DNA of 64,000 nucleotides, from assembly GCF_003324565.1 (NCBI RefSeq), contig NZ_QOLA01000011.1:186001-250000 (forward strand), given 5' to 3'. Positions 8,431 to 15,415 of the stretch are shown piece by piece. Position numbers and translations under genes: made by a program. The stretch is from Streptomyces sp. SDr-06. GTDB lineage: Bacteria > Actinomycetota > Actinomycetes > Streptomycetales > Streptomycetaceae. Under the pieces are notes generated by a model. That model had not been told where the DNA came from. It made no database searches and saw only the letters and a program-made list of their open reading frames with translations. How positions within the stretch are numbered: the first letter of the stretch is position 1; every line of letters begins with the position of its first letter.

Positions 8431-8951
8431 TCCAGGTCGTCGAACGCGTCCGCGTACTCCAGGCCCGCCGCCGCTCCCGGCCCTGCGACGCGCGTAGCGA
8501 AATCGTCGAGACGGTGCCCCGCGGTGAGGATCACCCACACGGTGACCTCCCCGGACGCGCTGTCCCGTACGCCCCAGTCCTGGGCGAGGGCGCTGATGAT
8601 GTTCAGCCCCCGGCCGCCGCGCGCGGTCACCGACGGTGTCGCGGGGACCGGCCGGGTGGGGCCGCCCCCGTCCGTCACCTCGACCGTCAGCCGCCCGGCC
8701 TTGTCGATGCGCCAGGCCGCCCGGATGTCTCCGTCGCCTATGTCGGACCGCCCCAGCGGCCTGCCGTGCCGGCAGGCATTGCTGAGCAGTTCGGAAAGGA
8801 TCAGAACGGCATCGTCCACGACCGGCTCGGACACCCCGCTGCCGAGCAGTTGCTCGCGCATCCGGTGTCTCGCCTTGCCCACGCCCGCAGGGCCATGGGG
8901 TACGGCCATGCTCGACGACGTGGGCACCTCCTGTGCCACCACCAACGCCAC
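8427..8951 (-). CDS. RsbW-like ATP-binding regulatory protein (HATPase_c)
   Basis: A 174-residue GHKL-fold ATPase of the anti-sigma/serine-kinase type common in Streptomyces. The N box is SELLSNACRHG; the glycine-rich lid is DGGGPTRP, and the G2 box is ARGGRGLNII. The GTG at 8951 is preferred because AAGGAGGT ends 7-8 bases upstream; an ATG at 9038 would add 29 residues but has no ribosome binding site. A Thr-Pro stretch follows the lid, and the tail is Ala/Gly/Asp-rich. Likely role: phosphorylating or sequestering a regulator in a partner-switching pathway; its partner is not adjacent. Confidence 0.85.
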   Translation of the reverse strand: MALVVAQEVPTSSSMAVPHGPAGVGKARHRMREQLLGSGVSEPVVDDAVLILSELLSNACRHGRPLGRSDIGDGDIRAAWRIDKAGRLTVEVTDGGGPTRPVPATPSVTARGGRGLNIISALAQDWGVRDSASGEVTVWVILTAGHRLDDFATRVAGPGAAAGLEYADAFDDLD

Positions 8952-9091
8952 CCCCGAGACCTCCTTCGCCCCACGCCACGGTGTGGATGCCCCAATGGAC
9001 TGGACCGGAAACCGGCCAACCGGCGACGTGCGACGCATTCGTCACGGCCGGACACGGAGCGAACGCGCCGGTGCACTCCCTGTCATGGCCG

Positions 9092-9919
9092 TTACACGCG
9101 GCCCAGTTGGGACAGAACCTGTTTCGGGCGGTTGGTGATGATTGCCTCCACGCCGAGGCTTACGCACAGATCCACGTCCTCGGGTTCGTTGACCGTCCAG
9201 ACGTGCACGCGGTGTCCCGCGCGGTGCAACCGCTCGATGTAGGCGGGGTGGTTGCGCACGATGCGCATGCCCGGGCCCGCGATCCGCGCTCCCGCGGGCA
9301 GCCGCCCGTCGCGCAGCCGCGGCGAGAGGAACTGCATGAGGTAGACGGTCGGGATGTCGGGGGCGGCCGCAGCCACCCGGTGCAGGGAGCGCGCGGAGAA
9401 GCTCATGATGCGCACCGGGGAGGTCTCGCCGGCCGGCGGCGGCTCGGTGAGGCCGAACCTCTTGAGGAGGTGCAGCAGCCGCTCCTCGACCTGGCCGGCC
9501 CAGCGCGTGGGGTGCTTGGTCTCGATGGCGAGCTCCACCCGCCGCCCGGCGTCGGCGACGAGTTCGAGCAGCCGCTCCAGGGTGAGGACGGAGGTGAACT
9601 CGCGGTCCTTCCAGTCCGGGCTCTCCTCGCTGTCCTTCCAGGAGCCGAAGTCGAGCGCCGCGAGCTCGGAGAGCTCCAGGGCCGAGACGGCGCCGCGGCC
9701 GTTGGAGGTGCGGTTGACGCGCCGGTCGTGGACGCAGACGAGCTGTCCGTCGGCGGTCAGGCGGACATCGCACTCCAGGGCGTCGGCCCCGTCCTCGATC
9801 GCCTTCACGTACGCGGCGAGGGTGTGCTCGGGGGCGTCCTCGGAGGCTCCGCGGTGGGCCACCACCTGGACGGGGGCGCGGTCGGGGGTGTGCGGGCTGT
9901 GCTGCCGTGCTTGGGTCAC
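9092..9919 (-). CDS. Glycerophosphodiester phosphodiesterase
   Basis: About 275 residues, a TIM-barrel GDPD enzyme that cleaves glycerophosphodiesters to glycerol-3-phosphate and an alcohol. Hallmarks: VVAHRGASEDAPEHTLAAY at the N-terminus (catalytic His, Glu), LECDVRLTADGQLVCVHD (metal Glu/Asp and second His), AIETKH, and C-terminal VHVWTVNEPED. No signal peptide is visible, so it is probably cytoplasmic. The start is uncertain: GTG codons at 9958, 9946 and 9919 are all in frame and none has a strong ribosome binding site; 9919 gives the family-typical N-terminus. Confidence 0.92.
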   Translation of the reverse strand: MTQARQHSPHTPDRAPVQVVAHRGASEDAPEHTLAAYVKAIEDGADALECDVRLTADGQLVCVHDRRVNRTSNGRGAVSALELSELAALDFGSWKDSEESPDWKDREFTSVLTLERLLELVADAGRRVELAIETKHPTRWAGQVEERLLHLLKRFGLTEPPPAGETSPVRIMSFSARSLHRVAAAAPDIPTVYLMQFLSPRLRDGRLPAGARIAGPGMRIVRNHPAYIERLHRAGHRVHVWTVNEPEDVDLCVSLGVEAIITNRPKQVLSQLGRV

Positions 9920-10168
9920 CGCGTCATCGTGCCACCGCCGGGTCACAGGTTGGCGCACGAATACACAGCTCCTGCTTACAGTGGCCTGACGTGCGGTGGG
10001 AAAAGCTGAGCGGAGTCATCCGCACCGTGCGGGAGCCGATGTCGTACCCCCGGCGCACCATGGATGGCGCCGGGGCTCGCACGTCGGCGCCCCGGCGCCA
10101 CCCGCACCGGCATCAGATCGCCCGCCGGACCGTCCCCAAGACCGAGTGGAAACCGAGGAGAGCAAGCT

Positions 10169-11695
10169 GTGAGCACCGAGAACGAGGGCACCGCGGTCCC
10201 GGCCGTCCCGCCTGCCCCGTCGTCTGCACCTGCTGCACCTCCCGAGCCCGCCGCGGCCCCCGCCGCCCCCGTTCCGTCGGACGCCGCGCCCGCCGAGGCG
10301 GAGAAGACCCAGGTCCACGAGCCCGCGCCGCCCTCGCCGGGAGCCCCGGCGCAGCCCGGCCCGGACCCGGTCACCGAACAGCTGCCCCCGGCGCCGGGGG
10401 CTCCGGCGCGGCCGGCGTACGCGGCGCACGAGGCGGCGCCCCCGCAGAGCGGCGGGGCCGGTTGGCCGCCGCCCCCGCCCACGCTCCCCTCCTACGGCGG
10501 TGGCCAGGGCGGCGAGCCCTGGGGAGCCCCGCAGCCCCCGGCCCCGCGCAGGCGCGGCGGCGGGCTGATCGCCGCGGTCGTGGCGGCCGCCCTGGTGGCG
10601 GGCGGCATCGGCGGAGTCATCGGCTACGTCGCGGCGGACCGGGACGGCAACGGTTCGGGCTCCACCACCGTGGCCTCCTCCGACACGCCCAAGGACTTCA
10701 AGCGCGACCCGAACACGGTCGCGGGCGTCGCCGCCAACTCGCTGCCCAGCGTGGTGACGATCAACGCGCAGGGCAACGACGGTGAGGGCGGCACGGGCAC
10801 CGGCTTCATCTACGACAAGGAAGGTCACATCCTCACGAACAACCACGTGGTGGCCTCCGCGGCGAGCGGCGGCAAGCTGTCCGCGACCTTCTCCAACGGC
10901 AAGAAGTACGACGCCGAAGTGGTGGGCCGCGCCCAGGGGTACGACGTGGCCGTCGTCAAGCTGAAGAACGCCCCGGACAACCTGAAGCCGCTCTCGCTCG
11001 GCGATTCCGACAAGGTGGCCGTCGGCGACTCGACGATCGCGATCGGCGCCCCGTTCGGCCTCTCCAACACCGTCACCACCGGCATCATCAGCGCCAAGAA
11101 CCGCCCGGTGGCCTCCAGCGACGGCCAGAACTCCAAGGCCTCGTACATGAGCGCCCTCCAGACCGACGCCTCCATCAACCCGGGCAACTCGGGCGGCCCG
11201 CTGATCAATTCGGCCGGTGCGGTCATCGGCATCAACTCGGCGATCCAGTCGGCGGGCACGGGCGGCGGCGGCATGGGCCAGTCGCAGGCGGGCTCGATCG
11301 GCCTCGGCTTCGCCATCCCGATCAACCAGGCGAAGAACGTCGCGGAGCAGCTCATCAAGACCGGCCAGCCGGTCTACCCGGTGATCGGCGCCTCGGTGGG
11401 CATCCAGCAGGGCAGCGGCCCGGGCGCGGGCAACGCCGACGGGGCGCAGATCTCCCCGCAGGGCACCGCGAGCCAGCAGCCGATCACCCCGGGCGGCCCG
11501 GCGGACAAGGCGGGGCTCAAGCCCGGCGACGTCATCACCAAGTTCGGCGACATGCCGATCGACAGCGGCCCGACGCTGATCAGCGAGATCTGGACGCACA
11601 AGCCCGGCGACCAGGTCCCGCTCACGTACAAGCGGGACGGCAAGGAGAACACGGTCACGGTCACCCTCGGCGAGCGGAAGGGCGACAGCAACTGA
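10169..11695 (+). CDS. HtrA/DegP-like membrane serine protease with PDZ domain
   Basis: A 508-residue S1C protease. Residues 1-130 are a Pro/Ala-rich cytoplasmic region, 132-155 a single membrane helix, about 180-370 the trypsin-like domain facing outside, and about 390-500 a PDZ domain (GGPADKAGLKPGDVI). The catalytic triad is His226 (TNNHVV), Asp259 (YDVAVV) and Ser341 (GNSGGPL). The GTG at 10169 follows GAGGAGAG; the upstream in-frame ATG lacks one. HtrA proteins degrade misfolded extracytoplasmic proteins and are often stress-induced. It is transcribed divergently from the phosphodiesterase, with a 249-base gap. Confidence 0.93.
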   Translation: MSTENEGTAVPAVPPAPSSAPAAPPEPAAAPAAPVPSDAAPAEAEKTQVHEPAPPSPGAPAQPGPDPVTEQLPPAPGAPARPAYAAHEAAPPQSGGAGWPPPPPTLPSYGGGQGGEPWGAPQPPAPRRRGGGLIAAVVAAALVAGGIGGVIGYVAADRDGNGSGSTTVASSDTPKDFKRDPNTVAGVAANSLPSVVTINAQGNDGEGGTGTGFIYDKEGHILTNNHVVASAASGGKLSATFSNGKKYDAEVVGRAQGYDVAVVKLKNAPDNLKPLSLGDSDKVAVGDSTIAIGAPFGLSNTVTTGIISAKNRPVASSDGQNSKASYMSALQTDASINPGNSGGPLINSAGAVIGINSAIQSAGTGGGGMGQSQAGSIGLGFAIPINQAKNVAEQLIKTGQPVYPVIGASVGIQQGSGPGAGNADGAQISPQGTASQQPITPGGPADKAGLKPGDVITKFGDMPIDSGPTLISEIWTHKPGDQVPLTYKRDGKENTVTVTLGERKGDSN

Positions 11696-11820
11696 CCATC
11701 GGCCGGCAGGCCGGAGGAGACGTCCGCCGCCATGTCGCGGAGCTGCTGGCCGAACTCAACGCCCAGAGCCGTTTCCAGGCCGGAAGCTACGCCCGCCGCG
11801 CGGGCTGGCTGGACGTCTGA
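11692..11820 (+). CDS. Possible 42-residue peptide overlapping the htrA stop
   Basis: In the +1 frame relative to htrA, an uninterrupted frame begins with CTG at 11692, overlapping the htrA TGA (CTGA), and ends at 11820. The deduced peptide has protein-like composition: an amphipathic helix around VAELLAELNAQSR, then FQAGSYARRAGWLDV. No ATG or GTG start is available, so either the rare CTG start is used by coupling or this is the remnant of a lost gene. Function unknown. Confidence 0.3.
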   Translation: MTIGRQAGGDVRRHVAELLAELNAQSRFQAGSYARRAGWLDV

Positions 11821-11995
11821 CGACCCGTCACGACCCGGGCGCCCTCCGGGGCCCCAGGACCGGACGCGGCACCGTCGCACCCTCCCTTCCCGGTGCCGAA
11901 TGCGAACCCCATGGCCCGGGCACGGCCCAAGGGCCCATGGAGTGGACCGCGGCCGGTAGGCTGTAGCCGCTTCCGCCGCTGGTCGGCGGGGCATG

Positions 11996-12082
11996 GGTGG
12001 GTTGCCCGAGCGGCCTAAGGGAACGGTCTTGAAAACCGTCGTGGCAGCGATGTCACCGTGGGTTCAAATCCCACACCCACCG
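11996..12082 (+). tRNA. tRNA-Ser (anticodon TGA)
   Basis: The 87-base class II tRNA has acceptor GGTGGGT pairing with ACCCACC, anticodon stem ACGGT/ACCGT with loop CTTGAAA, a long variable arm, and T arm GTGGG-TTCAAAT-CCCAC. The 3' CCA is not encoded. A terminator hairpin follows at 12111. Confidence 0.96.
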
Positions 12083-12110
12083 CGTGTGACGGCCCCGGGC
12101 CGTCGAGGCA

Positions 12111-12137
12111 GGGGCGCTCCGGAATCCGGGGCGCCCC
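12111..12137 (+). terminator. Terminator after tRNA-Ser(UGA)
   Basis: GGGGCGCTCCGG and CCGGGGCGCCCC form a 12-bp stem (one T-G wobble) around a 3-base loop, 29 bases after the tRNA. No long T run follows, as is usual in Streptomyces. Confidence 0.75.
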
Positions 12138-12301
12138 ATTCTCGTACGCATCCCGTATCGCCCCGGCGGAGCCGAAGTCTTCGCAGGTCACAGGCTTGGG
12201 ATGGTGGTACGTGTCCCTGGGATGCCGGGAGGTCTGGTCCTGGGGCCAAGGGGGATCGACAGTGGATGCGTCCGGGGTGGTCCCGGGGCGAGGAGCTGTG
12301 G

Positions 12302-13162
12302 GTGAGCGGGGGAACGTGCCGGTCCGGCAGGACGGGGAGCGGGGACGAGAGCAGGGTCTACGCGCTGCCGGACGCACGGCTGCGGCCGGGCGTCGGCGCC
12401 TACCGGGGGTTCCGGCTGGCCGGTGAGGGGCCGCGCGAACGGCTGGTCGTACCGAGCGGGAAGGTGTCGCTGCTCATCGGGTTCGGGGACGAGATCCGCG
12501 TCGGCCAGGCCGGGCGGCGCCCCGGCGGGACCGCCGTGCACACCTCGGTGGTGTGCGGACTGCACGGCCGGGCCAGGGTGCTCGGGCACGCGGGGCGGCT
12601 GCACGGCGTGGAGGTCACGCTCGCTCCCTGGGCCGCGCAGCGGATGTTCGGAGCCCCGCTCGGTGAACTCGCGGACACCGTGACCGATCCGGCCGACGTG
12701 CTCGGCGGGCGGGTGGCCGACCTCCGCGAGGCGCTCGCGGCCGCGCCGGGATGGCCCGAGCGGTTCGCGCTGCTCGACCGCTCGCTGCTCCAGTGGTCCG
12801 CCGACGCGGACGCCTCGCGGGCCCCCGCGACGAGCGCGCGCGGCGCCTGGGACCTTCTCGTCCGCAGCTCCGGGACGCTCCCCATCCGGGAGGTGGCCGC
12901 CAGGACGGGCTGGTCGATCCGCCATCTGGAGACGCTGTTCCGGCGGGAGTTCGGGCTCACGCCCAAGCGGGTCGCCAGGATCCTGCGGCTGCGCCGGGCG
13001 ACCTGGCTGCTGACCACGGGCACCCGGGCCACGGAGGCCGCCCTCGCCTGCGGCTTCTACGACCAGTCGCATCTGAACCGGGAGTTCACCGCCCTGACCG
13101 GCGTGACCCCCGGCCGCTTCCTGGCGTCGCGGGCCGACACGAGCGTATGGCTGGCGGGCTGA
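12302..13162 (+). CDS. AraC-family transcriptional regulator
   Basis: A 286-residue regulator with an N-terminal ligand/dimer domain and a C-terminal double helix-turn-helix (about 190-275). Helix segments LPIREVAARTGWSIRHLETLF and ATEAALACGFYDQSHLNREF match the two AraC HTH units, ending with the family signature TGVTPGRFL. The GTG at 12302 has GAGGAG 6 bases upstream (12290-12295). The N-terminal part resembles the DUF6597-type sensors of streptomycete AraC proteins. No obvious target gene is adjacent: the tRNA precedes it and a convergent gene follows beyond a strong hairpin. Confidence 0.9.
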   Translation: MSGGTCRSGRTGSGDESRVYALPDARLRPGVGAYRGFRLAGEGPRERLVVPSGKVSLLIGFGDEIRVGQAGRRPGGTAVHTSVVCGLHGRARVLGHAGRLHGVEVTLAPWAAQRMFGAPLGELADTVTDPADVLGGRVADLREALAAAPGWPERFALLDRSLLQWSADADASRAPATSARGAWDLLVRSSGTLPIREVAARTGWSIRHLETLFRREFGLTPKRVARILRLRRATWLLTTGTRATEAALACGFYDQSHLNREFTALTGVTPGRFLASRADTSVWLAG

Positions 13163-13366
13163 GCCGGGGATCGCCGGGGCGATGCGGGTTTGGAGTGCGG
13201 GCGGCCGCCAAGCGACCGCTTCCCGCCGTCACTCCCGTTCGCAGGACCGCGCTTTTGTCCAAGACTCAATGAGGCGGCATGGGCCAGAGTTCCCGTCACG
13301 GGGACGGATTCTTCGTCCGGGTGAGCTGGTGGGGTCGTGCTCCCAGCCGATCGGGACGTGTCCGCA

Positions 13367-13420
13367 CCCGGCGGGCGCGGCGGAGGTTCTTCGGGGGAAG
13401 CCTCTGCCGCGCCCGCCGGG
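13367..13420. terminator. Exceptionally long bidirectional terminator hairpin
   Basis: CCCGGCGGGCGCGGCGGAGG (13367-13386) pairs with 13401-13420 over 20 bp with one G-T wobble. The 14-base loop itself forms CTTC-GGGG-GAAG. It lies in the 355-base gap between the convergent AraC (+) and Prim-Pol (-) genes, so it can serve both. The rest of the gap shows no gene. Confidence 0.8.
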
Positions 13421-13517
13421 GCCCGCACCGCGAGCCCGAGAGCCGCGCAGGGCGACGACCCGGCGCCGGTACGGGCTTACGCGCCGCCCCCCTCCCTCAC
13501 CCGGCCGCCCCCCTCCC

Positions 13518-14384
13518 TCACCTGGCCGCGCTCATGCGGGCCGCGGAGGCGATCGTCGCGCGGGCCTCGCGTTCGCTGAGGCCGGTGCGGACCGCCGCCG
13601 CGATGAGCGCGCCCGTGAGCTCCTCGCCGATGCCGTTCTCGTACGCGCGGCAGGCCGCCCAGAACAGCCGGGTGTTGCGCTGCCCCTCGTGCGCGGCCAG
13701 CACGAACTGGACCAGCCCCCGCCCCTGGTGATCACCCTGTTTGTGGGCGTGGTGGCGGGTGGGCGCGGGCGGGGTGAGCAGGTCGAGCAGGGCGCTGGGG
13801 CAGGGCGCGGGGCCGAGGTGGGCGGTGCCGGGCGCCAGGCGGTAGACGCCCCGGCTGCTCAGCGACCCGGGCCCCACCAGGTAGCCGCCGGCGCCCCGGA
13901 TGTCGATGCCGGGGGCGAGGCGGCTCGCGGAGTTGGGCACAACCGTGCCGGGCGGGCCGGTCAGCCAGATGTGCCGGCCCCCGCTCGGAGTGATCACCAC
14001 CACGGTCTCCGGGATCGTGAACAGGTGCCGCAGCGCCAGGTGTTGGAGCGCCGCGGTGGCGTCGGCCTCCGGTGGCTTGGTGTCGAGGTCGATCCCTATG
14101 AGGTGGTGCGGGGGCCGGCCGCAGGCGATGCCGTAACCCGTGGCCCAGGGCGCGGCCGCGAACAGCGCGCGGACCGCGGCCGGGTCGGTGGTCGCGTCGT
14201 GCACGCCGTGGCCCGGGAGCCCGCACTCGCCCCGGCAGAGCACCGGCTGGGCCTCGTCCCGGTGGGGCGAGGGGAGCGCGGGCAGCTTGGTACGGGACAG
14301 CGGGATGACGGGCAGGCCGCGCTCGGCGGCGGACAGGGCGTGGGCGAGGGCCAGGGTGGCGGCCTGCCGGTCGATGGTGGCCAT
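13518..14384 (-). CDS. Bifunctional DNA primase/polymerase (Prim-Pol) domain protein
   Basis: A 288-residue protein with an N-terminal AEP-type Prim-Pol domain (about 10-205). The catalytic strand is IGIDLDTKP with Asp99 and Asp101, followed by SGGRHIW (conserved His) and GIDIRGAGGYLVGPGS, the family signature. The C-terminal 80 residues form a helical bundle (QGRGLVQFVLAAHEG to EREARATIASAAR) like primase-C-terminal regions in replication proteins. No helicase domain is present. Family members prime DNA or act in plasmid/phage replication or repair. The ATG at 14384 has GGAG only 2 bases upstream, so translation may be inefficient. An SOS-box-like site lies just upstream. Confidence 0.85.
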   Translation of the reverse strand: MATIDRQAATLALAHALSAAERGLPVIPLSRTKLPALPSPHRDEAQPVLCRGECGLPGHGVHDATTDPAAVRALFAAAPWATGYGIACGRPPHHLIGIDLDTKPPEADATAALQHLALRHLFTIPETVVVITPSGGRHIWLTGPPGTVVPNSASRLAPGIDIRGAGGYLVGPGSLSSRGVYRLAPGTAHLGPAPCPSALLDLLTPPAPTRHHAHKQGDHQGRGLVQFVLAAHEGQRNTRLFWAACRAYENGIGEELTGALIAAAVRTGLSEREARATIASAARMSAAR

Positions 14385-14394
14385 GACTCCATGT

Positions 14395-14410
14395 TCGTAC
14401 GAATGTTCGA
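14395..14410. promoter_or_regulatory. SOS (LexA) box-like site upstream of the Prim-Pol gene
   Basis: TCGTACGAATGTTCGA matches the actinobacterial LexA consensus TCGAAC-N4-GTTCGA in 11 of 12 specified positions, with the right half-site exact. It sits 10-26 bases upstream of the Prim-Pol ATG, where bound LexA would block transcription. The consensus is established knowledge; binding here is inferred. Confidence 0.5.
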
Positions 14411-14427
14411 GAAAGGGAATCCCTTTC
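14411..14427. promoter_or_regulatory. Perfect palindrome GAAAGGG-AAT-CCCTTTC
   Basis: A 7-bp perfect inverted repeat with a 3-base centre abuts the SOS-like site. It could be a second operator or, on the Prim-Pol transcript, a short hairpin. The remaining sequence to 14874 (a 490-base gap in all) shows no gene; it must contain the promoter of the secreted protein gene at 14875. Confidence 0.4.
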
Positions 14428-14874
14428 AGGGGTGACCGGCGGGACTCGGCCGGGGGCCCGGGGCGGCGCTGGAAGCCGCGTGGGGCCCCTTCCCCGGCCT
14501 GCCGTCGACCCCATCCCCACCGGGCGACGGCCCGGTGCTCCTGGGGTGGCCATCAGGTGAGCTGCTGGTGACGGAAAAGGTTGGCCGAATCCGAGCCGAA
14601 ACGGTTCTCCTCTTGGGAGGGCCGGGTTCCGGCGCTGCGATCCGATCCCGGGCGGCGCTTTGACGTGACCTTGAGGGTTTATCGACAAGTCCTCACGCTT
14701 GCGGGCGAAAGGTGCCCCATTGACTGGTTCGCCGGGGATTCGGTGGGCAACTCTGATCCAGCGACGTCGTCACAGCGTCCGGGGCGGTCGGCCAACCGCC
14801 TTGGACCAGGCCGTACTTACGGTCTGGAACAAGCCGAACTACCCGCAGTACTTCTGGTTCCTGGAGGAATTGAC

Positions 14875-15186
14875 ATGGCAAGCATCCGTACCGCCCGCGT
14901 CCTCGCCGCCGTTGCCGCGCTGCCTCTCGCCGCCGCCCTCTTCTCGGGTGTCGCCGCCGCCGACAACGGATCCATTGCGGGCCACGGATCGAACGCGGCG
15001 GTCGCGACCGTCAGTGGCAGCGGGGTCGGTCACGACAACCGGGGAAATTCGTCCACCACGCAGCAGCAGGCCGTCGGAGCCGGGGCCACCAACCAGAGCA
15101 ACACCGCCCAGGTGAACGGCTCGGCCTTCACGTCGATCAACCAGGGCAACGGCAACGTCGCCGTGAACTTCTCCCGCCTGTGGTGA
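14875..15186 (+). CDS. Small secreted Asn/Gln-rich protein with curlin-like repeats
   Basis: A 103-residue protein: signal peptide (residues 1-28, ending FSGVAAA before DNGS), then a Gly/Ser/Asn/Gln-rich mature chain without cysteine. Segments such as NSSTTQQQAVGAGATNQ and SINQGNGNVAVNF recall the curlin repeat pattern (Ser, Gln-x-Gly, Gly-Asn-x-Ala spaced along strands), which builds extracellular amyloid. It is not a canonical chaplin (no NSVNVVSF block or Cys pair) nor a rodlin. GGAGGA lies 8 bases before the ATG. It is a single-gene unit ended by the hairpin at 15228. A surface or aerial-hyphae role is inferred. Confidence 0.8.
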   Translation: MASIRTARVLAAVAALPLAAALFSGVAAADNGSIAGHGSNAAVATVSGSGVGHDNRGNSSTTQQQAVGAGATNQSNTAQVNGSAFTSINQGNGNVAVNFSRLW

Positions 15187-15227
15187 GGCGCGGCCCCAGC
15201 CGCAGGGTCCGGTCGATGGGGTGATCG

Positions 15228-15269
15228 GCGGCCCGGGTGACCGTGCTTCGGCACGGACACCCGGGCCGC
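15228..15269 (+). terminator. Strong hairpin terminator after the secreted protein gene
   Basis: GCGGCCCGGGTG-A-CCGTGC and GCACGG-A-CACCCGGGCCGC pair over 18 bp with one internal A-A mismatch around a TTCG tetraloop, 42 bases after the stop. Confidence 0.85.
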
Positions 15270-15322
15270 TGGCGTGCGGGGGTGGTCGCACCGCCTCCCC
15301 AACCATTGACAGCGAGGCGGTA

Positions 15323-15339
15323 TCTGACGGACAGTCAGA
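15323..15339. promoter_or_regulatory. Inverted-repeat operator upstream of the steroid-catabolism operon
   Basis: TCTGAC-N5-GTCAGA is a perfect 6-bp inverted repeat, 77 bases before the first gene (15416). A TTGACA (-35-like) lies at 15306-15311, so the palindrome would cover the -10 region. The architecture suits a TetR-family repressor. It differs from the known KstR motif (AAC...GTT), so the regulator is probably another one; none is encoded next to the operon. Confidence 0.55.
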
Positions 15340-15415
15340 AACCCTGATCCGGGAGCGCCGCCCGTACGTCCGGGCCGGTCCGCGGATTTGTCCGTCCGCA
15401 CGGAAGGCCGCCGTC

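Noticed and set aside
9958..10168. Riboswitch or attenuator before the HtrA gene
   Set aside because: No stable hairpin with terminator tail or known aptamer core is seen in this gap.
12015..12377. Minus-strand open frame across tRNA-Ser and its terminator
   Set aside because: It reads through the tRNA and has no start signal or family resemblance; the tRNA structure explains the conservation.
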